Shown here: positions 1 to 8,392 of the stretch, piece by piece
Layout of the letters: each line of letters begins with the position of its first letter
Numbering within the stretch: position 1 is the stretch's first letter
NCBI GenBank assembly: GCA_023512255.1
Contig: JAILZY010000047.1
Coordinates: 1 to 25,970, forward strand
Source of the DNA: a bacterium
GTDB taxonomy: Bacteria; SZUA-182; DTGQ01
Direction of reading: 5' to 3'
DNA: 25,970 nucleotides
Made by a program: the position numbers and the translations under genes
The notes under the pieces: model-generated
Seen by the model: only the letters and a program-made list of their open reading frames with translations
Databases searched by the model: none
Told to the model about the DNA's origin: nothing

Positions 1-22
1 TAATAAGAGCTAAGCCCCTTCG

Positions 23-66
23 AGGGTTTATGGTTGTTCTGATATAGGGTTTATGGTGTCTGATAT
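23..66. repeat. Imperfect tandem duplication (23 + 21 nt)
   Basis: Two adjacent near-identical units, 23-45 and 46-66, both begin AGGGTTTATGGT and end CTGATAT; they differ by two single-base indels. The in-frame TGA that closes the reading frame of the following gene (61-63) lies in the second unit. The duplication therefore sits at the broken 5' edge of that gene. Function unknown; it looks like slippage. Confidence 0.7.
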
Positions 67-423
67 ATAAGAGCGAAAAAATTTATCAACAAGGGAGAGC
101 TAAATGAACTGGAGGAGCAGGGATTAATTCAGGCATTCGAGTACACCTTCGAGTTAGCCTGGAATACCCTGAAAGATTATTTGGAGGCCCAAGGCGAGAC
201 CGAAATACACGGCAGCCGAGATACCCTACGGCTGGCATTTCGCCGAGAATTGATTGAAGATGGCGAGATATGGATGGACATGATCCAAAGCCGCACCTTG
301 ACCACTCATACCTATAACGAAGATCTTGCCCGCAAGATTGCAGATGCTATTTTCAAGCAGTATTTTCCACAATTTGTAAAATTGCATGATAAATTCTCGC
401 TGCTCAAAGGAGAGGCAGAATGA
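64..423 (+). pseudogene. 5'-truncated HI0074-family nucleotidyltransferase substrate-binding protein
   Basis: The family forms a four-helix bundle that pairs with a minimal nucleotidyltransferase, encoded by the next gene. The frame is open from 64, after TGA at 61-63. Recognisable family sequence begins around 100 (LNELEEQGLIQAFEYTFELAW) and continues through HTYNEDLARKIADAI and FPQFVKLHDKF near the C-terminus. No ATG, GTG or TTG occurs in frame before TTG at 181, which would discard the conserved LIQAFEYTFELAW helix. The N-terminal ~30 residues usual in the family are absent, and a short tandem duplication lies at the break. I read this as a gene that lost its 5' end. A non-canonical start (for example CTG at 109) cannot be excluded. 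The stop overlaps the start of the next gene (ATGA), as in intact pairs. Confidence 0.6.
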
Positions 424-758
424 GCCTTCGCTTTGGCTTAAAAGAGGAGGTTATCAAAAAACTCTGCCAGGTCTTTGCCCGCTATCCCCAGGTGAAAAAG
501 GCTATTTTATACGGATCGCGCGCCAAGGGCACATACAAGCGAAGCTCGGATATTGACCTGACACTGCTGGGAGGCGATGATCTGACTTTGAGTGTGCTCT
601 TAAAGATCATGAATGAGCTCGATGACTTGCTCCTGCCATACATGATTGACCTATCTATCCTAAAAAGCATTACTGATCCTGAGGTTATCGAGCATATTCA
701 GCGGGTAGGCGTTGTATTTTATGAACGTTCGGATGAAGTGGGCCAGGATGGACCTTAA
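420..758 (+). CDS. Minimal nucleotidyltransferase (MNT/HI0073-type, pol-beta fold)
   Basis: A 112-residue single-domain protein. It shows the nucleotidyltransferase signature GSRAKG (about residues 32-37) followed by SDIDL (about 43-47), whose aspartates bind the metal ions. A third acidic position is plausible at IDLS (about residue 79). The length is normal for stand-alone MNT proteins, which transfer a nucleotide to an unknown target; some relatives are antitoxins that AMPylate HEPN toxins. ATG 420 overlaps the TGA of the upstream HI0074-type gene by four bases, implying translational coupling, although that partner looks truncated here. The family assignment is secure; whether the pair works as a toxin-antitoxin system is not shown. 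Confidence 0.85.
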   Translation: MSLRFGLKEEVIKKLCQVFARYPQVKKAILYGSRAKGTYKRSSDIDLTLLGGDDLTLSVLLKIMNELDDLLLPYMIDLSILKSITDPEVIEHIQRVGVVFYERSDEVGQDGP

Positions 759-1034
759 TTAAAGCCTAAGGGCTAGAGGAGATAGCGTGAAAATATATCA
801 ATATTAGTTAAAATATATCAAATACTTATTGAGGCAAAAGCTGCTTCTAGTTGATGAGAGCCTAAAAATTGTCTATAATCATGACTATCTTCTTTCTGCA
901 AAACACTTCTCTCTCTGGCCTATCCCACCAAGAAGTCCGCAGCGAGCAGACTATATACCTGCAAGATAGGCAGATGAGATAGCCTGCCTGCAAGGCTCAA
1001 GGCGCAGACGAATGAAATGGCTTGTGAGGTAAAG
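759..1034. other. Spacer upstream of the recCBD operon
   Basis: Non-coding spacer. It contains a 12-nt direct repeat (AAAATATATCAA at 790-801 and 810-821), the recC promoter at 851-879, and AGGCAG/CTGCCT inverted arms between about 969 and 991 that could fold in the leader. No credible protein-coding frame was seen; the antisense frame running into recC is a shadow. Confidence 0.6.
851..879 (+). promoter_or_regulatory. Sigma70-type promoter for recC-recB-recD
   Basis: -35 TTGATG (851-856), a 17-bp spacer, and a perfect -10 TATAAT (874-879). Predicted transcription start near 886, giving a 5' leader of about 170 nt before the recC ATG. Confidence 0.7.
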
Positions 1035-1082
1035 ATGCTTTGTGAGGCTCAAGATGGCAGGTTTTCGGGTTTTTGTCAGTAA
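1035..1082 (+). other. Possible 15-codon leader ORF overlapping the recC start
   Basis: TGAGG (1025-1029) lies 5 nt before an ATG at 1035 that opens a 15-codon frame ending TAA at 1080-1082, overlapping the first codons of recC in another frame. The segment 1021-1037 (CTTGTGAGG...AAGATG) is nearly duplicated at 1038-1056 (CTTTGTGAGG...CAAGATG), and the second copy is the recC ribosome site and start. It may be a duplication by-product; translation is unproven. Confidence 0.3.
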
Positions 1083-4000
1083 CCGGCTGGAGGCTCTGGC
1101 CGACTGCCTGGCTGAATTGATAGAGAGCAAGCCGCTTTCCTCCCCCCTGATGCGGGAGCAGATCGTGGTCCAGAGCAAAGGGATGGAGCGCTGGCTATCA
1201 ATCAGGCTGGCCCAGCGCTTTGGCATCTGGGGCAACTGTTGCTATCCATTCCCCAATAAAATCATCTATGACCTGATCCGTCTGGTTGTGCCTAATATGC
1301 CAGATCAGGATCTCTTTGAGCCCCGGATTCTAACCTGGAGGCTGGCCAAACACCTTTCCGCTTGCCGCCTTAGACCTGAGTTTGAAAGCCTGCGCAACTA
1401 CCTCACTCCTGAAGAGGGTGAAGATAGCGGCAGCGGTCAAAAAGAAGCTTGCTTGACTCTGAGGCAACTTCAGTTGGCCAGGCGCCTGGCCGATACCTTC
1501 GACCGCTACCTCATGTTTCGACCTCAATGGGTGCTGGCCTGGGAAAGAGGCGAGGAAATTAAAAACCGAGGCAAGGATACTCACTGGCAGGCCGAGCTTT
1601 GGCGGGAGCTGGTCAAGGAGATAGCTGCTACCCACCCGGCTACAGAAGCTGATCAGGCCTGGGCGGCCCACAAGGCAGCCATCCTGCAAAAGTTCCTGAA
1701 CAGGATCAGCGAGCTAAGCCCTGATGAGCTCCCATCTGGCCAAGCCTTCGAGCGCATCTGCATTTTTGGTATCCCAAGCCTTCCTCCGCTACATCTTAAG
1801 GTTTTTTACGCCATATCTAAATTCCTTGATGTAAATCTCTTTCTCATCAACCCCTGCCAGGAATACTGGTTTGATATTGCTTCAGACAAAGATCTAGTCA
1901 GGGTGCATAAAAAATTTGCTAGCCGCGCTCACCCCTTGACTCAGACCAGCCCTGAAAAAGCGACCGAGCCCCCACCAGCAGGGGTGAGCAGTGAAGAAGA
2001 GCTTCACTTTGAAACCGGCCATCCCCTCCTTGCCTCCCTAGGGAAGCACGCGGCCCATTTTTTCGATACCCTCTTCGATCTTCCCCTGATTGAAGAAGAG
2101 AGTCGATTTGAGGACCCAGGTGAGGGTTCACTTCTGTGTTGCCTTCAGTCCGACATCCTTTTTTTGCAAGATCGCGGCCGGCAGAAAGAGAAAAAGATCA
2201 TTGCTGCCGATGATGACTCTATCCAGATCCATGTCTGTCATAGCCCCATGCGTGAGGTTGAGGTTCTGTATGATTGTCTGCTTGATCTTTTTAATCGAAA
2301 ACCTGATCTTGAGCCAAGAGATATCATCGTCATGACCCCTGAGATCGAAACCTACGCCCCCTACATCGAGGCAGTGTTTGCCACCTGCCAAGACCTTAGT
2401 CGGAAAATCCCCTACAGCATTGCTGATCGCAGTGCTCGGCGGGAGGGGCAGCTCGTCGAAGTCTTCTTTAATATCCTCGACCTATGTAGAAGCCGCTTTG
2501 GCCAGAGTCAGGTGCTAGACATCCTGGAGACACCTTGCATTCAGCGGCGCTTCGGCCTAGAGGGGGAGGGAATAATGTGCGTGCGGCGATGGGTTGAGCA
2601 GACGCGGATTCGGTGGGGAGTAGATGCCGAAAGCCGCAAGAGGTGGGGAGTGCCTGATTTTCAGGAAAACACCTGGCGGGCAGGACTCGATCGGCTCCTT
2701 TTGGGATATGCCCTGCCGGCTACCGAAGACAAGCGAATGTTTGCCGAAATCCTCCCCTACGATAGCATCGAGGGAGAGGAGGCGGCTATTCTGGGACGGT
2801 TTCTTGAATTCATCGACCAGCTCTTTAACCAGACCAAGGAGCTTGAGCCGCCCAGGTCCTTGGCCGAGTGGGCCGCAAGCTTGCAGCAGCTTATGGACCG
2901 GCTTTTCCAGCCCGATGAGGCTGAAGAGATTCAGCAGGAGGCGATTCAGGAGGTCTTGCAGGAGCTAAGAGAGATTCAGCAGAAGGCTGATTTTGAGGAC
3001 AAGGTTAGCCTTAAAACCATCAGGGCCTATCTAGCCGATCGCCTGGAGAATAAAAAGCCAGCCTACGGCTTTCTCTCTGGCGGAGTAACTTTTTGTACCC
3101 TGCTTCCCATGCGCAGTATTCCCCACCGAGTGGTGGCACTTTTGGGTATGGGAGATGGGCTTTTCCCCCGCATAGCGCGGCCTGCTGGATTCGACCTTAT
3201 GGCCAAAGAGCCGCGAAAAGGAGACCCTTCCAAGCGGGATGAGGACCTATATCTTTTTCTGGAAGCTATCTTGTGCGCCAGAGAACACTTGCTGATCAGC
3301 TATGTCGGCCAAAGCATCAGGGATAACAGTCAAATTCCCCCATCCGTGGTGGTCAGCGAGCTGATCGAGGCTATCGAGCGGGGATTTGAACACCCGCAAG
3401 GTAAAATTCTCGATCGGATCATCACCACACATCGCCTTCAGGCTTTCAGCCCAGCCTATTTTCAGCCCGACGGCCCTCTGTTTAGCTTTTGCCAGGAAAA
3501 CCTAAATGCCCTACTAACCCGAAGCCGAAACAGCAGCCAGCATAACTTGAGCCAAGATCAAGATAATAAGCCTAAAGAAGAAACAGAGACAAAAAGGCCT
3601 CCCTTTATCCTATTTCCCCTTCCCTATACTTGGGGAGGAGAAAGAAAAACAGTCAGTCTCAGCCAATTGATCCAATTTTTGGCCAATCCAGCCAAATTTT
3701 TCCTGATCAGTCGGCTGGGAATCAGGCTTGATGATTCTCTCCTTGCCCTGAATGAGCGCGAGCCGTTCGAAATTTGCGGACTTGACAGATACCAAATCGA
3801 GCAAGAGCTAGTGCAAAGAAAACTTCAGGAAGAGGACCTTGAGGATCACCAGGCCACAGTCAGGTCCAGGGGCATGTTGCCGCACGGGGCTATGGGTAAG
3901 ATAGCCTATCAGGACCTTTGCACCACTGCGGCCAGACTTGCAGCCATAGTATTACGCTATACTCAAGGTGCGAAGGAGATGCCACCCCTCGATGTGGACA

Positions 4001-4530
4001 CAGAACTTGCAGGATTCCATCTCACCGGCAAAATCTGTGGCCTTTGGCCAAAAGGGCTGATCCGCTACCGGTGTGCAACCATCAAGCCGCAGGATTGGCT
4101 AAGAGTGTGGATCGAGCATCTAGTGTTGAATTTTTTGCCAGAAGGCACTCACCACCCCAGGGAAAGCCTGCTGATCGGCAGCGATGGCCAGTGGTATTTG
4201 CCTCCTATTCCAGATAGCGAAAAAATCCTAGAGCGCATCCTGAACTACTACCAGCAAGGAATGAGCTTTCCTCTCCCCTTCTTTCCAGCCACCTCCTTCG
4301 AGTATACCGAAAGGATCATCACGAAGGGCCAGGCTGAGGGAGAAGCCAGGCAAATGGCCAGAAAGATTAAGTGGGAAGGAAATAACTTCAGGTCGGGTGA
4401 GGAAGGTGAGCGAGAAAACCCATACCTTCGCCTGTGCTTCGGCCAGACCGATGATCCACTAAATCAAGATTTCGCCACCCTGTCTCAGGATATCTACGGG
4501 CCTATCCTTCGTTATAGAAGGCAGGATTGA
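1054..4530 (+). CDS. recC: Exodeoxyribonuclease V gamma subunit RecC
   Basis: The RecC subunit of the RecBCD helicase-nuclease repairs double-strand breaks; it splits the duplex and recognises Chi in characterised enzymes. Family hallmarks are QSKGMERWLSIRLAQRFG near the N-terminus, the PMRSIPHRVVALLGMGDGLF segment about residues 685-705, and RDEDLYLFLEAILCAREHLL shortly after. No Walker A motif is visible, as expected because RecC carries degenerate helicase and nuclease folds. The length (1158 residues) is close to E. coli RecC (1122). I start at ATG 1054, with GAGG six bases upstream; a GTG at 1042 would add four residues. It is first in an operon with recB and recD, the common recCBD order. 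The stop is followed at once by a 15-bp-stem hairpin. Confidence 0.95.
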   Translation: MAGFRVFVSNRLEALADCLAELIESKPLSSPLMREQIVVQSKGMERWLSIRLAQRFGIWGNCCYPFPNKIIYDLIRLVVPNMPDQDLFEPRILTWRLAKHLSACRLRPEFESLRNYLTPEEGEDSGSGQKEACLTLRQLQLARRLADTFDRYLMFRPQWVLAWERGEEIKNRGKDTHWQAELWRELVKEIAATHPATEADQAWAAHKAAILQKFLNRISELSPDELPSGQAFERICIFGIPSLPPLHLKVFYAISKFLDVNLFLINPCQEYWFDIASDKDLVRVHKKFASRAHPLTQTSPEKATEPPPAGVSSEEELHFETGHPLLASLGKHAAHFFDTLFDLPLIEEESRFEDPGEGSLLCCLQSDILFLQDRGRQKEKKIIAADDDSIQIHVCHSPMREVEVLYDCLLDLFNRKPDLEPRDIIVMTPEIETYAPYIEAVFATCQDLSRKIPYSIADRSARREGQLVEVFFNILDLCRSRFGQSQVLDILETPCIQRRFGLEGEGIMCVRRWVEQTRIRWGVDAESRKRWGVPDFQENTWRAGLDRLLLGYALPATEDKRMFAEILPYDSIEGEEAAILGRFLEFIDQLFNQTKELEPPRSLAEWAASLQQLMDRLFQPDEAEEIQQEAIQEVLQELREIQQKADFEDKVSLKTIRAYLADRLENKKPAYGFLSGGVTFCTLLPMRSIPHRVVALLGMGDGLFPRIARPAGFDLMAKEPRKGDPSKRDEDLYLFLEAILCAREHLLISYVGQSIRDNSQIPPSVVVSELIEAIERGFEHPQGKILDRIITTHRLQAFSPAYFQPDGPLFSFCQENLNALLTRSRNSSQHNLSQDQDNKPKEETETKRPPFILFPLPYTWGGERKTVSLSQLIQFLANPAKFFLISRLGIRLDDSLLALNEREPFEICGLDRYQIEQELVQRKLQEEDLEDHQATVRSRGMLPHGAMGKIAYQDLCTTAARLAAIVLRYTQGAKEMPPLDVDTELAGFHLTGKICGLWPKGLIRYRCATIKPQDWLRVWIEHLVLNFLPEGTHHPRESLLIGSDGQWYLPPIPDSEKILERILNYYQQGMSFPLPFFPATSFEYTERIITKGQAEGEARQMARKIKWEGNNFRSGEEGERENPYLRLCFGQTDDPLNQDFATLSQDIYGPILRYRRQD

Positions 4531-4586
4531 GGGGAAAAACCTTTTGAAAAAGGTTTTTCCCCTAAACCCCTTTTCTAAAACTTTTA
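4531..4586. repeat. Partial copy of the composite hairpin element between recC and recB
   Basis: Immediately after the recC stop, 4531-4562 is a perfect inverted repeat with 15-nt arms (GGGGAAAAACCTTTT) and a 2-nt centre. It is followed by a linker and half-palindrome (CTAAAACTTTTA, 4575-4586) that match the H3-H2 part of the full element at 18320. The matching right half of H2 and the H1 hairpin are missing. One arm position differs from the full copies (C to A) with the paired change in the other arm. It could stabilise the recC 3' end or partly terminate transcription inside the operon. Confidence 0.75.
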
Positions 4587-4620
4587 ACTACTTAACCCTA
4601 AACCATCAAAAAGGGGAGAA

Positions 4621-4644
4621 AAATCAAAGCTGAAATCAAAGCTG
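4621..4644. repeat. 12-nt perfect tandem duplication upstream of recB
   Basis: AAATCAAAGCTG is repeated twice back to back (4621-4632, 4633-4644), followed by a partial third unit. It lies 22 nt before the recB ATG. No function recognised. Confidence 0.75.
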
Positions 4645-4666
4645 AAAGCTATAAGGGTAGACAAAA

Positions 4667-7600
4667 ATGACCCACTTTGACCTACTCACTAGCCCCCTTG
4701 AGGGACGCAACCTAATCGAGGCGAGCGCTGGTACTGGTAAAACCTACACCATCGCCGGACTATATCTTCGCCTGCTGCTTGAAAAACGCCTCTCTGTGGA
4801 TCAAATTCTAGTTGTTACCTTTACTGTAGCCGCAACCGAAGAGCTTCGCGGCCGAATCCGCCAAAGAATTCGCCAGGCCTTGGCTGCCTTCGCTGGCCAA
4901 GAAAATAATGATGAATTCCTAGCTGGTCTAGTTAAAAAAGTAGGCAACAGTCGCCTGTCCTTGACCCTGCTAAACGATGCACTCTACTGTCTTGATGAGG
5001 CAGCGGTGTTCACCATCCATGGATTTTGCCAGCGAGTTTTGCAAGATAAGGCCTTTGAGTGCAGCCTACTGTTTGATACTGAACTAATCAGCGATCAGAG
5101 CGCTCTGGTACAAGATGTAGTAGATGATTTTTGGCGAATCCATATCTGCCAGGCTTCAGAGATGTTTATCAGCTTTCTGAAGACAAAAAAGCTGACCCCT
5201 GAAAGCCTGGCTTCATTCGTAAGCTCTAGCTTGGCCAAACCCAACCTGCGGATAATCCCTGAGTGCGATGAGCTCACGCCCCCAAGGGAGCTTGAAGAGG
5301 CTACTCTCAAGGTCTTTGATCAACTGCGCACCATCTGGCCCAAACAGCGGGATCAGGTGGCAGAGCTTCTGTCGGCAGGCCAAAAATTGAATCACAATAA
5401 GTATCCTCCCGATAGCATTAGCCACTGGATCGAAGAGATGGATCAGTGTCTGGCTACAGGCAATCCCTTTGCCTGCTACGAAAATAAAAAACGCGACAAA
5501 CTCAAAAAATTTTGCTCCTCTAGCCTCAATAAGGCGGTCAAAAAAGGTGGCCAGCCTCCCCAAAACCAGGTTTTCATCCTGACCGAGGAATTATTCTCTT
5601 CTCTTAGCAAGCTTGAGACTACCTATAAGCAGCAGCTTGTAGCTCTAAAGCGGCGCCTTCTGGCCTTTGTCCGGCAGGAGCTTGACAAAAGAAAAAAAGA
5701 GCGCAATATCCGCTCCTTTGATGATTTGCTCTCCTCTCTTCAGGCTGCTCTTGAAAGAGATCAGGGAAAGAGCCTAGCCAAGGAAATTAGAGAAAAGTAT
5801 CGGGCAGCCCTAATCGATGAATTTCAGGACACTGACCCGATTCAGTATGCCATTTTCAAAGCCATCTATCCAGACCAAGAGAGCATCCTGTTTCTTATCG
5901 GCGACCCAAAGCAAGCTATATACAGCTTTCGCGGTGCAGATATTTTCGCCTATCTTGAGGCGGCCAAAAATGTAGAGGCCCGCTATACCCTGGGCACCAG
6001 TTGGCGGTCTTCGCCCGGGCTGATCAAGGCAGTCAATAGCTTGTTTTCAAGCCGAAATAACCCTTTTATTTTCCATGAGATTCCCTTTTATCCAGTCGAT
6101 CCCCCTCCTGAGGAAAAGGGCGGTGGAGCAAGAGGTGGCCTTACCTTCGGCGGCCAGCCGGATAGCGAGCCTCTTCAGATCTGGTTTCTAAGCGGTGATG
6201 ACCACAGCGGCACTATTAGCCGAGAGGATGCAGAGAAAAAATTGACCGAGGCCGTGGCCAGCGAAATCATTCGTCTGCTAAAGGCCGGCCAGGTGGGTGA
6301 GGCCTTGATCGAAGGCCGTCCGGTGGCCTGTGGCGATATCGCTGTCCTGGTCAGAACTAACCAGCAGGCCAGCCGCTTGCAGGAGGCCCTCCGGAGGCGA
6401 AACATTCCCAGTGTGCTCTATAGCTCGGAGAGTCTGTTTGCCTCCAGGGAGGCAGCGGATCTTTTGCAAGTTATGACTGCTGTAGCCGAGCCGAATCAGG
6501 AGGAGAAAATCAGGGCAGCTCTGGTTACCGAGCTGATAGGCAAAAGCGGTAATGAGCTAGCCAGGCTGATTGAGGATGCGACTGCCTGGGGAGAAGTGCT
6601 AAATGAGTTCAGGCTTTATCATGAGCTTTGGCTGCGGCCTAGGCAGGGATTTATGATCATGGCGGCTGCCCTTATAGCCCGCCGGGGGATCAAAAGCCGC
6701 CTTCTGGCTTATCCTGATGGCGAGCGTCGGCTTACTAACCTCCTGCATTGCCTTGAGGTTCTCCACCAGGTGGCCTTGGAGAATGGTTTTGGGATAGATG
6801 GGCTGCTGAAGTGGTTTGCCCGGCAGATCAATGAACGTCCAGAAAAGGAGGAGTATCAAATAAGGCTGGAGACAGATGAGCTTGCCGTCAAGCTGGTTAC
6901 TATCCACAGAAGCAAGGGGCTAGAGTATCCGATCGTTTTTTGTCCCTATACCTGGTATACCTACGGAGGACGGCAAGATGGAGAAGATAAGCCGGCCTTT
7001 TTCCATGATCCTGAAAACGGCTGGCAGCCTACCTTGGTTCTCAATCCTCAAGACCAGGAGAGGGCAAAATCTTTGGCCGAGCAGGAGGCTCTGGCCGAAA
7101 ACCTGCGCCTGCTCTACGTTGCCCTGACTAGGGCTAAGTATCGCTGCTATCTTGCCTGGGGAAAGATCAAGGCTACGGAAACCTCGGCTCCGGCCTACCT
7201 ATTCCACGCAGGCAAAGATGAGGATGAAAGCGATCCGATCAAGGCGACCGCAGCCCGAATCTCCAGTCTCGATGAGCGCAGCATGTTGGATGAGCTTAAC
7301 AGCCTGGCTCAAAAAGCGCACAAAACTATCCGGGTCTGTCCCCTGCCAGCTCCTTCTTCGGAAAGCTACCAAGCGCCGGCGCTACAGGTGGAAAAACTCT
7401 CCTGCCGCACCTTTTCAGGCACAATTGCGAATGATTGGCGGATAGCTAGCTTCTCCTCCCTGGTCTCTGGCAAGGAGGAAGAGCACTGGGATAGGCCAGG
7501 CCGGGATGAGAGTCATGATCTTCCTCCCTCGGGGATTCAGAAGAATGACAGGGAGATTGAGAGCCTGGATCAGGCTTTGCTTTCAGCCAGTGATTTCCCG

Positions 7601-8392
7601 GCTGGGGCAAGAGCCGGAACCTGTCTCCATGAGATTTTAGAGCATCTTGATTTTTCTGGAAAAAACTCAGAATCAAACCGCCAGATGATCAGCGAGCGGC
7701 TCTCTTTCCACGGCTTTGATCAGACCCTAGCTCCTTCGGTCTCATCGCTCCTTGATCGGGTGCTGGCTACACCACTGATAGAAGGCCGACCTGATTTCAC
7801 CCTCTCTGCCCTAAGCTCCTCGGAGCGGCTGGAAGAGATGGATTTCTATTTCCCCTTGGAGCGGATCACCTGCCGGGGACTTGGGGAGATTTTCTCGACC
7901 TGGGGAGGCTCTGAGCTAGTCAGGGAATTTGGCAGTCTGCTTGAAAAACTCGATCAGCATTCGCCAGGCCACGCCCCTTGGGCAGAGGAAGACAAAAGCT
8001 TTGCCATTCGCGGACTGCTTAAAGGCTACATTGACCTTGTGCTTTGCTTTGATGGCCGCTATTTTCTGGTTGATTACAAATCTAATTATCTTGGCCCAAG
8101 GCTTGAAGATTACTCCCCAGCAGCCCTAGCCGAGGTCATGAAACGGGAGTATTATATTCTTCAATACCATATATATACTCTGGCTCTTCACAAGTACCTG
8201 GCTCAAAGGATTCGAAACTACAGCTACCAAAGACACTTTGGCGGTGTTTTCTATATTTTCTTGCGGGGAATGAACCCAGTGTGGGGGCCGCACTTTGGGG
8301 TCTATCAGGACCGTCCGCCTGAGACCCTGATCAATGCTCTCAACCACTACCTATGTGGCTATAAGGCCGAAAGAGAGGAGTGGAACGACTAA
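4667..8392 (+). CDS. recB: Exodeoxyribonuclease V beta subunit RecB
   Basis: The 3'-5' SF1A helicase and only nuclease of RecBCD. The N-terminal UvrD-like helicase has Walker A ASAGTGKT (K25) and motif II DEFQDTD (384-390). These are followed by GDPKQAIYSFRGAD (motif III), a TIHRSKGLEYPIVF segment (motif V) and LLYVALTRAKY (motif VI). The C-terminal RecB-type nuclease domain shows GTCLHEILEHLDF, then D1123, and D1136-Y-K1138 in LVDYKSN. The 13- and 2-residue spacing equals the E. coli D1067/D1080/K1082 catalytic set, so the nuclease should be active. At 1241 residues it is a little longer than E. coli RecB (1180). The 136-bp gap from recC holds a strong hairpin, so recB may be expressed by read-through or separately. 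The stop overlaps the recD ATG by one base. Confidence 0.96.
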   Translation: MTHFDLLTSPLEGRNLIEASAGTGKTYTIAGLYLRLLLEKRLSVDQILVVTFTVAATEELRGRIRQRIRQALAAFAGQENNDEFLAGLVKKVGNSRLSLTLLNDALYCLDEAAVFTIHGFCQRVLQDKAFECSLLFDTELISDQSALVQDVVDDFWRIHICQASEMFISFLKTKKLTPESLASFVSSSLAKPNLRIIPECDELTPPRELEEATLKVFDQLRTIWPKQRDQVAELLSAGQKLNHNKYPPDSISHWIEEMDQCLATGNPFACYENKKRDKLKKFCSSSLNKAVKKGGQPPQNQVFILTEELFSSLSKLETTYKQQLVALKRRLLAFVRQELDKRKKERNIRSFDDLLSSLQAALERDQGKSLAKEIREKYRAALIDEFQDTDPIQYAIFKAIYPDQESILFLIGDPKQAIYSFRGADIFAYLEAAKNVEARYTLGTSWRSSPGLIKAVNSLFSSRNNPFIFHEIPFYPVDPPPEEKGGGARGGLTFGGQPDSEPLQIWFLSGDDHSGTISREDAEKKLTEAVASEIIRLLKAGQVGEALIEGRPVACGDIAVLVRTNQQASRLQEALRRRNIPSVLYSSESLFASREAADLLQVMTAVAEPNQEEKIRAALVTELIGKSGNELARLIEDATAWGEVLNEFRLYHELWLRPRQGFMIMAAALIARRGIKSRLLAYPDGERRLTNLLHCLEVLHQVALENGFGIDGLLKWFARQINERPEKEEYQIRLETDELAVKLVTIHRSKGLEYPIVFCPYTWYTYGGRQDGEDKPAFFHDPENGWQPTLVLNPQDQERAKSLAEQEALAENLRLLYVALTRAKYRCYLAWGKIKATETSAPAYLFHAGKDEDESDPIKATAARISSLDERSMLDELNSLAQKAHKTIRVCPLPAPSSESYQAPALQVEKLSCRTFSGTIANDWRIASFSSLVSGKEEEHWDRPGRDESHDLPPSGIQKNDREIESLDQALLSASDFPAGARAGTCLHEILEHLDFSGKNSESNRQMISERLSFHGFDQTLAPSVSSLLDRVLATPLIEGRPDFTLSALSSSERLEEMDFYFPLERITCRGLGEIFSTWGGSELVREFGSLLEKLDQHSPGHAPWAEEDKSFAIRGLLKGYIDLVLCFDGRYFLVDYKSNYLGPRLEDYSPAALAEVMKREYYILQYHIYTLALHKYLAQRIRNYSYQRHFGGVFYIFLRGMNPVWGPHFGVYQDRPPETLINALNHYLCGYKAEREEWND

